64,000 nt of DNA from Allobosea thiooxidans. Lineage in GTDB: Bacteria > Pseudomonadota > Alphaproteobacteria > Rhizobiales > Beijerinckiaceae. Of this stretch, positions 55,289 to 63,828 are shown piece by piece. The stretch covers positions 248,001 to 312,000 of the forward strand of contig NZ_FUYX01000004.1 in assembly GCF_900168195.1 (NCBI RefSeq). Direction: 5' to 3'. Under the pieces are notes generated by a model. That model saw nothing but the letters and a program-made list of their open reading frames with translations. It had not been told where the DNA came from and made no database searches. Every line of letters begins with the position of its first letter. Within the stretch, counting starts at the first letter, position 1. Position numbers and translations under genes: made by a program.

Positions 55289-56590
55289 ATGGGTGCTTCT
55301 ACGATGCTTCAGACCAGACAAGAACCGATCGCCGATGACCGCAAGATCCTCGTGATCGAGGACTCCCGCACCTTCTCGCTGGCGTTACGTCAGTTTCTCG
55401 AAGCGGAAACCGGACTGCCGGTCACGACCTGCGGCTCCCTCAAGGATCTGAGCGAACTGATCGTCGCCGCGCCCGGCGCCTATGCGATCGCGGTGGTCGA
55501 CCTCAACCTGCCCGACGCGCCGCGCGGCGAGGCGCTGGATTGGACCGTCACCCACGGCATCCCCTCGGTCGTCTTCACCGCCACCTTCGATCTCGCCACG
55601 CGCGGCCGGATCATGGAGCGCGAGGTGATCGACTATGTCCTGAAGGACAACGAGCTCGCGCTGCCCAACCTCGTCGGCACCGTCAAGCGCGCGCTGGACA
55701 ACCGCAACACCCGCATCCTCGTCGTCGACGACACCCGCACCACCCGCAAGGTGCTCGCCCGCATGCTGGCAATCCAGCAATATGCCGTGGTCGAGGCCGG
55801 ATCCGGCCAGGAAGCGCTGGCGATGCTCGATGCGAACCCGGACATCCAGCTGGTGGTCAGCGACTACTACATGCCCGACATGGACGGATTCGAGCTGGCG
55901 CGCCGCATCCGGCGCCTCCACCCCAAGGTCCGGCTACTGGGCATCTCGTCCTCGACCGATCGCAAGACATCGGCGGGCTTCCTCAAGGCGGGCGCGCACG
56001 ACTTCGTCTCGCGCCCCTTCGTGCTCGAAGAGCTGCAATGCCGCATCGCCTCCAATGTCGAGACGCTGGCACAGTTGAAGCAGCTGCAGGATCTGGCCGC
56101 GCGCGACTTCCTGACCGGCCTGTTCAACCGCCGCCACTTCTTCGAGAACGGACGCCGGCTCGTCGACGAGGCGCGCGCGATGGGTGTTCCGGTCTCGATC
56201 GCCATTCTCGACATCGATCACTTCAAGCGGCTCAATGACCGCCATGGCCATGACGGCGGCGACAAGGCGCTCATGGCGGTCGCGCGCAGCCTCAGTGCCT
56301 CGGCCGAGCGCGGCTTCAACCTGCTCGCGCGCTTCGGGGGCGAGGAATTCGCGATCCTCTTTCCCGGCGCCGATCTCGATGAGGCCGTACGGCTCTGCGA
56401 CGGCATTCGGGAGACGATCGCGCGCGAGTCGCAGGCTCTGGGCGACGAGGCGCTCGCCCTCACGGTCTCGCTGGGCGTGGCCGAGATCGGTCCGGACGAC
56501 GAGCTGGACGCCAGCCTCAACCGCGCCGACCGAGCCCTCTATTCGGCCAAGCAGAAGGGCCGCAACCGGGTCGACACCGCGGCGGCCTGA
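55289..56590 (+). CDS. Diguanylate cyclase with two receiver domains (PleD-like)
   Basis: 433 residues in the order REC-REC-GGDEF, like PleD. First REC: phospho-acceptor Asp71 in VVDLNLPDA and Lys in DYVLKDN. Second REC: Asp192 in VVSDYYMPDMDG. The cyclase has GGEEF at about residues 350-354, so it should be active in making cyclic di-GMP. The inhibitory I-site position upstream reads R-G-F-N rather than R-x-x-D, so feedback inhibition may be weak. Single gene; no cognate kinase nearby. Start ATG has a weak ribosome site. Confidence 0.93.
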   Translation: MGASTMLQTRQEPIADDRKILVIEDSRTFSLALRQFLEAETGLPVTTCGSLKDLSELIVAAPGAYAIAVVDLNLPDAPRGEALDWTVTHGIPSVVFTATFDLATRGRIMEREVIDYVLKDNELALPNLVGTVKRALDNRNTRILVVDDTRTTRKVLARMLAIQQYAVVEAGSGQEALAMLDANPDIQLVVSDYYMPDMDGFELARRIRRLHPKVRLLGISSSTDRKTSAGFLKAGAHDFVSRPFVLEELQCRIASNVETLAQLKQLQDLAARDFLTGLFNRRHFFENGRRLVDEARAMGVPVSIAILDIDHFKRLNDRHGHDGGDKALMAVARSLSASAERGFNLLARFGGEEFAILFPGADLDEAVRLCDGIRETIARESQALGDEALALTVSLGVAEIGPDDELDASLNRADRALYSAKQKGRNRVDTAAA

Positions 56591-56594
56591 AGCG

Positions 56595-57539
56595 CTATTC
56601 CGCCGCCTGGCGCCGCTCCGGCGCACGCGCCTCCGGCCTCGTCTCGCCCAGCAGCAGCAGGCGCGACGCCTTCGCCTCGCGCACGATGAAGTCGACGATG
56701 GCGCGCACCCGCGCCACGTCCTTCAGATCGGCATGCACGAGCAGCCAGAAGGAGCGCGTGATCTGCACCGTCTCCGGCAGGACCGGGACAAGGCGGGTTT
56801 CCCCTTCCGCCATGAAATGATGGATGACGCCGATGCCGGCGCCGGCGGCCACCGCATTCATCTGCGCGATGACGCTGGAGCTCTGGACATGGGCGCGCAG
56901 CCCCTTGGCGACCTCGTCGAGATAGTCGAGCTCGGGCGAGAAGATCAGGTCGTCGATATAGCCGATGATGCGGTGCTCGAAGAGATCCTCCGGCTTCGTG
57001 ATCGGCGGCATCGACGCCAGATATTCCGGCGCGGCGTAAAGGCCGAGGCGATAATCGGAGAGCTTGCGGGCGACGACCTTGCCCTCCTTGGGCGGGGCCA
57101 GCGTGATCGCGACGTCCGCCTCGCGCTTCGACAGCGAGAGCAGCCGCGGCATGGCGATCAGCTGGATCTCGAGACCGGGATAGGATTTCGCGAAGGTCGC
57201 AAGCCGTGGCGCCAGGAAGGAGGTGCCGAATCCATCAGGCGCGCCGATCCTGACCGTGCCCGACAAGGCCATGTCGGCACCGCCGATATCACTCTGGATC
57301 GCAAGCGCCTCGGTCTCCATGCTCTCCGCCTTGGCGAGCAGGCGCTCGCCGTGCCCGGTCAGGGTGTAGCCCTGCGGGCGGCGCTCGAAGAGCTTGGCCT
57401 TCAGCGCTTCCTCGAGCGAGGTGATGCGGCGCGAAACCGTGGCATGGTCGGCCCCGAGCCGGCGCGCGGCCGCCGTGAGGCGCCCCGAGCGCGCCACGGC
57501 GAGAAAGAAGCGGAGGTCGTCCCAGTCGAAGCGCTCCAA
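56595..57539 (-). CDS. LysR-type regulator of the mmsA operon
   Basis: 314 residues from TTG 57539, chosen because GGGGAGAGGG stands just before it and the protein then starts LERFDWDDLRFFLAVARSG, typical of this group. A GTG at 57569 is the alternative. The winged helix is in LTAAARRLGADHATVSRRITSLE. Divergent from mmsA with a 13-base imperfect inverted repeat in between. Probably regulates valine-catabolic genes. Confidence 0.87.
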   Translation of the reverse strand: MERFDWDDLRFFLAVARSGRLTAAARRLGADHATVSRRITSLEEALKAKLFERRPQGYTLTGHGERLLAKAESMETEALAIQSDIGGADMALSGTVRIGAPDGFGTSFLAPRLATFAKSYPGLEIQLIAMPRLLSLSKREADVAITLAPPKEGKVVARKLSDYRLGLYAAPEYLASMPPITKPEDLFEHRIIGYIDDLIFSPELDYLDEVAKGLRAHVQSSSVIAQMNAVAAGAGIGVIHHFMAEGETRLVPVLPETVQITRSFWLLVHADLKDVARVRAIVDFIVREAKASRLLLLGETRPEARAPERRQAAE

Positions 57540-57559
57540 GGCCCTCTCCCCATATTTGT

Positions 57560-57606
57560 GTTTTCGCACGGCCGACGTTCCACTCTCGCTATAGCCGTGC
57601 ACAAAC
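57560..57606. promoter_or_regulatory. Inverted repeat between LysR and mmsA
   Basis: Arms GTTTTCGCACGGC (57560-57572) and GCCGTGCACAAAC (57594-57606) pair with two mismatches, with centres of the arms about 34 bases apart. Position fits a LysR-type control region. Confidence 0.55.
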
Positions 57607-57663
57607 GGGAATGGTAGTGAGTCATCACGATCACCACACCACCAATTCGTAGGGAGGGCGCCC

Positions 57664-59160
57664 ATGCGTCAGGTTGGACATTTCATCGGCGGCAAGCACG
57701 TCGCCGGCACTTCGGGGCGCACCTCCGACATCTTCCAGCCGATGGACGGCAGCGTGATCGGCAAGGTCGCGCTCGCCTCCGCCGCCGAGCTCGACGCCGC
57801 GGTGCGGAACGCGGCCGAGGCACAGCCGAAATGGGCCGCGGTCAACCCGCAGCGCCGCGCCCGCGTGCTGATGAAGTTCCTGGACCTGATCGCCCAGAAC
57901 AACGAGGAGCTCGCCGATCTGCTCGCCCGCGAGCACGGCAAGACCATTCCCGACGCCAAGGGCGACATCCAGCGCGGCGTCGAGGTGATCGAGTATTCGC
58001 TCGGCGTCCCCGGCCTGATGAAGGGCGAGTTCACCGACGCCGCCGGCCCCGGCATCGACATCTACTCGATGCGCCAGCCGCTCGGCGTCGTCGCCGGCAT
58101 CACGCCGTTCAACTTCCCGGCGATGATCCCGCTCTGGAAGCTCGGCCCCGCGATCGCCTGCGGCAACGCCTTCATCCTGAAGCCCTCCGAGCGCGACCCC
58201 GGCGTGCCGATGCGCCTGGCCGAGCTGTTCGTCGAGGCAGGCGGACCTCCCGGTATCCTCAACGTCGTCAACGGCGACAAGGAATCGGTCGACGCCATCC
58301 TCGACCATCCCGAGATCAAGGCCGTCGGCTTCGTCGGCTCGACCCCGATCGCGGAATATATCTACGCCCGCGGCTGCGCGAACGGTAAGCGCGTGCAGTG
58401 CTTCGGCGGCGCCAAGAACCACATGGTCATCATGCCGGACGCCGACATGGACCAGGCGGTCGACGCGCTGATCGGCGCGGGCTACGGCTCGGCCGGCGAG
58501 CGCTGCATGGCGATCTCGGTCGCGGTCCCTGTCGGCAAGGCGACGGCGGACGAGTTGGTGAAGCGGCTGATCCCGCGCGTGGAGAGCCTCAAGGTCGGCC
58601 CCTCGACCGACCTCTCCGCCGATTACGGCCCGGTCGTGACCAAGGCGGCGGTGGAGAAGATCAAGTCCTATGTCGACATCGGCGTGCAGGAAGGCGCCAA
58701 GCTCCTCGTCGACGGCCGCGGCTTCAAGATGCAGGGCTACGAGAACGGCTTCTATGTCGGCGGCTGCCTGTTCGACAACGTCACCAAGGACATGCGCATC
58801 TACAAGGAGGAGATCTTCGGGCCCGTCCTCTCCGTGCTGCGCGCCGAGAGCTATGACGAGGCGCTGAAGCTCACCAACGACCACGAATACGGCAACGGCA
58901 CGGCGATCTTCACCCGCGACGGCGACGCCGCGCGCGACTTCGCCTCGAAGGTGCAGGTCGGCATGGTCGGCATCAACCTGCCGATCCCGGTTCCGCTGGC
59001 CTACTACACCTTCGGCGGCTGGAAGCGCTCCGCCTTCGGCGACCTCAACCAGCACGGGCCGGACGCGATCCGCTTCTACACCAAGACCAAGACCGTGACC
59101 GCCCGCTGGCCGAGCGGCATCAAGGACGGCGCCAGCTTCGTCATCCCGACGATGAACTGA
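57664..59160 (+). CDS. mmsA: CoA-acylating methylmalonate-semialdehyde dehydrogenase
   Basis: 498 residues, cytoplasmic; final steps of valine (and inositol) breakdown, giving propionyl-CoA. Catalytic Cys281 lies in GSAGERCMAISVAV, PFNFPAMIPLW near residue 150, and the absence of the usual second catalytic Glu (GGAKNHMVIMPDAD instead of LGG-type base) matches CoA-acylating members. ATG follows GGGAGGG. Head of an operon with an acyl-CoA dehydrogenase and mmsB. Confidence 0.96.
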   Translation: MRQVGHFIGGKHVAGTSGRTSDIFQPMDGSVIGKVALASAAELDAAVRNAAEAQPKWAAVNPQRRARVLMKFLDLIAQNNEELADLLAREHGKTIPDAKGDIQRGVEVIEYSLGVPGLMKGEFTDAAGPGIDIYSMRQPLGVVAGITPFNFPAMIPLWKLGPAIACGNAFILKPSERDPGVPMRLAELFVEAGGPPGILNVVNGDKESVDAILDHPEIKAVGFVGSTPIAEYIYARGCANGKRVQCFGGAKNHMVIMPDADMDQAVDALIGAGYGSAGERCMAISVAVPVGKATADELVKRLIPRVESLKVGPSTDLSADYGPVVTKAAVEKIKSYVDIGVQEGAKLLVDGRGFKMQGYENGFYVGGCLFDNVTKDMRIYKEEIFGPVLSVLRAESYDEALKLTNDHEYGNGTAIFTRDGDAARDFASKVQVGMVGINLPIPVPLAYYTFGGWKRSAFGDLNQHGPDAIRFYTKTKTVTARWPSGIKDGASFVIPTMN

Positions 59161-59433
59161 CGCGCTGCCGGAGGAGGCCATGAAGCGAGCGCTGCGCCCG
59201 TCCGCATCGTCGCTTCCGGCCTCCCTTCGGGGCTGGCTCCCGGCCATGCCCGCCGCCCGCACGGAGCGACCTGCCGGTAGCGCCTTTCCTCCCGCTCCCG
59301 GGACAACCCGGGGCGGGGCCCGCGCCGAGCGCATCTTCTCCCCATCCCGATCCGGGACGAAGAGGCCGGGCCTTTCGTCGCGATTGCGCGCGACTGCGCG
59401 ACGGGACTATCTCACTGATCAGGAGGGCCAGCC
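59161..59433 (+). other. 273-base spacer between mmsA and the acyl-CoA dehydrogenase gene
   Basis: A frame from ATG 59180 with a strong GGAGGAGG site runs to 59437, overlapping the TTG of the next gene. Its 85 codons are low in complexity (Ser/Arg/Pro-rich) and show no family. I see small hairpins (CCCGGG-type) but no terminator. Coding is doubtful. Confidence 0.3.
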
Positions 59434-60588
59434 TTGAACGCCTTCGCTCTCACCGAAGACCAGATCGCCATTCGCGAGATGGCCCAGGATTTCGCCGCGG
59501 AAACGCTCGCTCCCCATGCAGCGCGCTGGGACGAGGAGAAGCATTTCCCGGTCGCGGAGATGCGTGCCGCCGCCGCGCTCGGCATGGGCGGCATCTACAT
59601 CCAGGAGGATGTCGGCGGCTCCGGCCTGTCGCGCCTCGACGCGGCGCTGATCTTCGAGGCGCTCTCGACCGGCTGCCCGACGGTCGCGGCCTATATCTCG
59701 ATCCACAACATGTGCGCCTGGATGATCGACCGCTATGGCTCGGAGGAGCAGCGCCAGCGTTTCCTGCCGAAGCTGTGCACGATGGAGCATCTGGCGAGCT
59801 ATTGCCTGACCGAGCCCGGCGCCGGTTCCGATGCCGCCGCGCTGAAGACCAAGGCCGTGCTGGACGGCGACTATTATGTCCTCGACGGGCAGAAGCAGTT
59901 CATCTCGGGCGCCGGCGTCTCCGACGTCTATGTCGTGATGGTGCGCACCGGCGAGCCCGGCCCCTCCGGCATCTCGACCATCGTCGTGGAGAAGGACACC
60001 CCCGGCCTCTCCTTCGGCGCCAACGAGAAGAAGATGGGCTGGAACGCCCAGCCGACGCGAGCCGTGATCTTCGAGAATTGCCGCGTGCCGGTGGCCAACC
60101 GGCTCGGGCCCGAGGGGATCGGCTTCAAGATCGCCATGGCAGGGCTCGACGGCGGTCGTCTCAACATCGGCGCCTGCTCGATCGGCGGCGCCCAAGGGGC
60201 GCTCGACAAGGCCCTCGCCTATGCCAAGGAGCGCAAGGCCTTCGGCGCGGCGATCGCCGATTTCCAGGCCCTGCAGTTCAAGCTCGCCGACATGGCGACG
60301 GAGCTGGAAGCGGCCCGCACCTTCCTGTGGCGCGCGGCATCCGCCCTCGACGCCAAGGCGCCGGATGCGACCAGGCTCTGCGCGATGGCCAAGCGCATCG
60401 CCACCGACACCGGCTTCGAGGTCGCCAATGACGCGCTGCAGATCCATGGCGGCTACGGTTATCTCGCCGACTACGGCATCGAGAAGATCGTCCGCGACCT
60501 GCGCGTCCACCAGATCCTCGAAGGCACCAACGAGGTGATGCGGATGATCGTGGCGCGCGGCCTGGTCGGGCGCTCGAAGGGAAATTGA
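59434..60588 (+). CDS. Acyl-CoA dehydrogenase, probable isobutyryl-CoA dehydrogenase
   Basis: 384 residues from a TTG start at 59434 preceded by AGGAGGG. Motifs: FSTGCP-like region [50 protein letters not shown], and the C-terminal catalytic Glu in [16 protein letters not shown]. Similar to ACAD8-type enzymes. Between mmsA and mmsB, which supports oxidation of isobutyryl-CoA in valine breakdown. A 273-base spacer lies before it. Confidence 0.92.
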   Translation: MNAFALTEDQIAIREMAQDFAAETLAPHAARWDEEKHFPVAEMRAAAALGMGGIYIQEDVGGSGLSRLDAALIFEALSTGCPTVAAYISIHNMCAWMIDRYGSEEQRQRFLPKLCTMEHLASYCLTEPGAGSDAAALKTKAVLDGDYYVLDGQKQFISGAGVSDVYVVMVRTGEPGPSGISTIVVEKDTPGLSFGANEKKMGWNAQPTRAVIFENCRVPVANRLGPEGIGFKIAMAGLDGGRLNIGACSIGGAQGALDKALAYAKERKAFGAAIADFQALQFKLADMATELEAARTFLWRAASALDAKAPDATRLCAMAKRIATDTGFEVANDALQIHGGYGYLADYGIEKIVRDLRVHQILEGTNEVMRMIVARGLVGRSKGN

Positions 60589-60596
60589 AGATCGAC

Positions 60597-60689
60597 GTCA
60601 TTCTCGGGCGAAGCGAAGCGCAGACCCGAGGAACTCGTGACCGGAACGCCATGGTTTCCGAGATGGCCGGCTCAAGGCCGACCATGACG
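60597..60689. repeat. Dispersed two-hairpin intergenic repeat, copy 4
   Basis: First hairpin uses CTCGGGC with a GACCCGAG arm; the second (ATGGCCGGC / GCCGACCAT, then GACGG) matches the closing hairpin of the other copies. Located between the acyl-CoA dehydrogenase gene and mmsB. Confidence 0.75.
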
Positions 60690-60712
60690 GCTAGCGAAGG
60701 GAGAGAACGACC

Positions 60713-61600
60713 ATGACCAATATCGCCTTCATCGGCCTCGGCAATATGGGCGGCCCGATGGCCGGCAATCTCGTCAAGGCCGGTCACAGCGTCCAGGCCT
60801 TCGATCTGGTGCAGGCATCGAAGGACGCGGCCGCGGAGATGGGCGTCGGGATCGCCGGCTCGGCGAAGGCGGCCGTGGCCGGTGCCGAGGTCGTGGTGAC
60901 GATGCTGCCGGCCGGCAAGCATGTGTTTTCGGTCTGGGCCGACATCCTGCCCGCGGTGAAGCCCGGCACGCTGCTGATCGATTCCTCGACGATCGATGTC
61001 GACAGCGCGCGCAAGGCGCATGCGCTGGCGGCCGAGCATGGTTGCCCCTCGCTCGACGCCCCGGTCTCCGGCGGCACCGGCGGGGCGAAGGCAGCGACGC
61101 TGACCTTCATGGTTGGCGGCGCGGATGCGGCCTTCGCCCGGGGAGAGCCCGTCCTGGCCAAGATGGGCCGCAAGATCGTCCATTGCGGCGGGGCCGGCAA
61201 CGGCCAGGCGGCGAAGATCTGCAACAACATGATCCTGGGCATCTCGATGATCGGCGTCTCCGAAGCCTTCGTGCTGGCCGAGAAGCTCGGCCTGGCGCAT
61301 CAGGCCCTGTTCGACGTCGCCTCGACCTCGTCCGGCCAGTGCTGGTCGCTCACCACCTATTGCCCGGTGCCGGGCCCCGTCCCGACCTCGCCGGCCAACA
61401 ACGACTACAAGCCCGGCTTCGCCTCGGCGCTGATGCTGAAGGACCTCAAGCTGTCACAGGAGGCGGCTCAAGCAGCCGGGGCCTCGACCCCGCTCGGTGC
61501 TGCCGCGGCGCAGCTCTTCGCCCTGCACAATGCCTGGGGCGAGGGTGACATGGATTTCTCCGGCATCATCCATCTCCTGCGGGGACGCAGGGACGCGTGA
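60713..61600 (+). CDS. mmsB: 3-hydroxyisobutyrate dehydrogenase
   Basis: 295 residues. NAD motif FIGLGNMGGPMAGNL near the start, DAPVSGGTGGAKAATLTFM substrate loop, and the catalytic Lys in GAGNGQAAKICNNM. Typical length and complete. Converts 3-hydroxyisobutyrate to methylmalonate semialdehyde, the substrate of MmsA upstream. ATG follows GGGAGAG. Confidence 0.96.
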   Translation: MTNIAFIGLGNMGGPMAGNLVKAGHSVQAFDLVQASKDAAAEMGVGIAGSAKAAVAGAEVVVTMLPAGKHVFSVWADILPAVKPGTLLIDSSTIDVDSARKAHALAAEHGCPSLDAPVSGGTGGAKAATLTFMVGGADAAFARGEPVLAKMGRKIVHCGGAGNGQAAKICNNMILGISMIGVSEAFVLAEKLGLAHQALFDVASTSSGQCWSLTTYCPVPGPVPTSPANNDYKPGFASALMLKDLKLSQEAAQAAGASTPLGAAAAQLFALHNAWGEGDMDFSGIIHLLRGRRDA

Positions 61601-61625
61601 GACGCGCTTGCGCGGCGGGCGTGAG

Positions 61626-61639
61626 CGGGTCTAGACCCG
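61626..61639. promoter_or_regulatory. Perfect palindrome just before nudC
   Basis: CGGGTCTAGACCCG, a 14-base perfect palindrome, 4 bases upstream of the ATG. Could be an operator or an RNA hairpin that hides the start. Confidence 0.4.
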
Positions 61640-61643
61640 ATTC

Positions 61644-62600
61644 ATGAACGACGCTCCGCTCCGCCGCGAACGCTCCGCCCTCACAGGCTTCGCGATCAAC
61701 AGGCTCGACCGGCGGGAGGACCTGCGCAACAAGCCCGATGCGGTGACGGCGCTGCGCCACCGCTCGGATACGCGGATCGTCGCCGTCGCCGGCGAAACGC
61801 CGGTGCTCAAGCGGCTCGATGGCGAGGCGCTCTCGATCTGGTTCAGCCATGGCGAGACCGAGATGCTCGGTCCGGCCGCCGAGGAGATCTTCCTCGGCAT
61901 GGCCGAGGACGGCGCTCCGCGCTTCGCGCGCCTGCTCGACCGGGCGCTGGCCGAGACACTGAAGGAACGCCCCGAACTGTTCCTGACCGATCTTCGCTCG
62001 GTTGCGCTGAAGCGCATCGTGCCCGAGGACGAGGTCGGGCCGCTCGGCGAGGCCAAGGCCGTGCTCGACTGGCATGCCCGCCACCGCTTCTGCGCGCAAT
62101 GCGGCGGACCGACCGTCGCCGGCGCTTCGGGCTGGCGACGCGAATGCACCGCCTGCGGCGCCATGCATTTCCCGCGCACCGACCCGGTCGTGATCATGCT
62201 GGTGACGCGGGGCGATGCCTGCCTGCTGGCGCGGCAGGCCCGTTTCGCGCCCGGCATGTATTCCTGCATCGCCGGCTTCGTCGAGCCCGGCGAGACGCTG
62301 GAAGACGCCGTCCGGCGCGAAAGCTGGGAGGAGGCCGGCCTGCGCGTCGGCACGGTCCGCTACATCGCCTCGCAGCCCTGGCCTTTCCCGTCCTCGATCA
62401 TGGTCGGCTGCATCGCCGAAGCCCTCGGCGACGAGATCACCCTCGACATGACCGAGCTCGAGGCCGGGCGCTGGTTCCCGCGCGAGGAGGTGCTGCAGAT
62501 GCTGGACGGGGTCCATCCGGACGGCCTCGCCTGCCCGCAGCACATCGCCATCGCCAATACGCTGGTGCGGGCCTGGGCGCTCGAATGCGAGCGGATCTGA
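61644..62600 (+). CDS. nudC: NAD(+) diphosphatase / NAD-cap hydrolase (Nudix)
   Basis: 318 residues. Zinc site CAQCG (Cys150, Cys153) with CTACG (Cys168, Cys171), then the Nudix box GFVEPGETLEDAVRRESWEE and the NudC mark SQPWPFPSSIM. Cleaves NAD(H) and removes NAD caps from RNA in studied members. A perfect 14-base palindrome (61626-61639) lies 4 bases before its ATG, where a ribosome site would be expected. Confidence 0.94.
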   Translation: MNDAPLRRERSALTGFAINRLDRREDLRNKPDAVTALRHRSDTRIVAVAGETPVLKRLDGEALSIWFSHGETEMLGPAAEEIFLGMAEDGAPRFARLLDRALAETLKERPELFLTDLRSVALKRIVPEDEVGPLGEAKAVLDWHARHRFCAQCGGPTVAGASGWRRECTACGAMHFPRTDPVVIMLVTRGDACLLARQARFAPGMYSCIAGFVEPGETLEDAVRRESWEEAGLRVGTVRYIASQPWPFPSSIMVGCIAEALGDEITLDMTELEAGRWFPREEVLQMLDGVHPDGLACPQHIAIANTLVRAWALECERI

Positions 62601-62655
62601 CCGGGCGCGTGTCCTGCGCCGCCTCCCCGACAAACAGCCTTTGCGGAGCCTTTGC

Positions 62656-63828
62656 ATGACGGACCCGGTCAACGCCTTCGTAGCCGGGCCGCGCGCCCGT
62701 ATTTCCGGCCGCGCCGGGGGAGCGCTCGCCGGGCTCAGCTTCGCGGTGAAGGATCTGTTCGACGTCGCCGGCATTCCCACGGGCGGCGGCAACCATGACT
62801 GGGCCAAGGCGAACCCGGTGCCCGAGCGCCATGCCTGGGCGGTGCAGACACTGCTCGACGCCGGCGCCGACCTCGTCGGCAAGACCATCACCGACGAGGT
62901 CTCGCTCGGCATCCTCGGCGAGAACGCCTTCGATGGCACCCCGACCAACAGCGCGGCGCCGGAGCGCGTGCCCGGCGGCTCCTCCTCCGGTTCGGCCGCG
63001 GCCGTCGCCGCTGGCCTCTGCGACACGGCGCTGGGCACCGACACCGGCGGCTCGATGCGGGTGCCTTCGAGCTTCTGCGGGATCTACGGCATCCGGCCGA
63101 CGCATGGCCGCATCGACGTCACCGGGCTGATGCCGCAGGCGCCGAGCTCGGATACCGCCGGCTGGTTCGCCCGCGATGCCGCGACCTTCGCCCGGGTCGG
63201 CGCGGTGCTGCTCGGCGAGGCCCCCGGCCCGCTGCCGACGAAGCTCCTGATCGCCGTCGACGCCTTCGCCTTCGCCGATCCGGAGGTCGCGGCCGCCCTG
63301 CAGCCGATGGTCCGCAAGCTGGAGCGGGTCGTCGGGCCGGCGCGCGAGGAGATCATGGCGCCGCAGGGGCTCTCGGTCTGGGCGCGAGCCCAGCGCAGCC
63401 TCCAGCCGGTCGAAGCCTGGCAGACCTTCCGGCCCTGGATCGAGCGGCACAATCCGCGCATGGCCTTCAGCGTCGCCGCCGGGCTGATCGCCGGCTCGCA
63501 GGTTCCCGCGAGCGAGCGCAACTGGGCGGCGCTGATGCGCGAGGAGGCGCGGGCGCGTCTGCGCCATCTGCTGCCGCCCGGCACGGTCCTGTGCCTGCCG
63601 ACCACACCGTTCCCGGCGCCGCTGCGCGGCCTGCCGATGCCGGCCCTGCAGCCGATGCGCGACCGCATCACCTGCCTCTGCGCCCAGGGCGGCCTCACCG
63701 GGTCGCCGCAGATCAGCATTCCCGGCGCGACGGTCGATGGTGCGCCGGTCGGTCTTTCGATCATCGGCGGGCGCGGCACCGACGCCAGCCTGATCGCCCT
63801 CGCTCAAGCCATGGAGGCCATCTCGTGA
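62656..63828 (+). CDS. Amidase signature family hydrolase
   Basis: 390 residues from ATG 62656 (GGAG upstream). Ser-cisSer-Lys triad: Lys32 in FAVKDLFD, cis-Ser about 109 in PGGSSSGSAAAVAAG, nucleophile Ser133 in GTDTGGSMRVPSSF. Shorter than many amidases, similar in size to carboxybiuret/oxalurate-type members. The stop overlaps the GTG of an AtzH-like gene, so the two are translationally coupled. The substrate is likely a small urea- or amide-type compound (inference from partner). Confidence 0.9.
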   Translation: MTDPVNAFVAGPRARISGRAGGALAGLSFAVKDLFDVAGIPTGGGNHDWAKANPVPERHAWAVQTLLDAGADLVGKTITDEVSLGILGENAFDGTPTNSAAPERVPGGSSSGSAAAVAAGLCDTALGTDTGGSMRVPSSFCGIYGIRPTHGRIDVTGLMPQAPSSDTAGWFARDAATFARVGAVLLGEAPGPLPTKLLIAVDAFAFADPEVAAALQPMVRKLERVVGPAREEIMAPQGLSVWARAQRSLQPVEAWQTFRPWIERHNPRMAFSVAAGLIAGSQVPASERNWAALMREEARARLRHLLPPGTVLCLPTTPFPAPLRGLPMPALQPMRDRITCLCAQGGLTGSPQISIPGATVDGAPVGLSIIGGRGTDASLIALAQAMEAIS

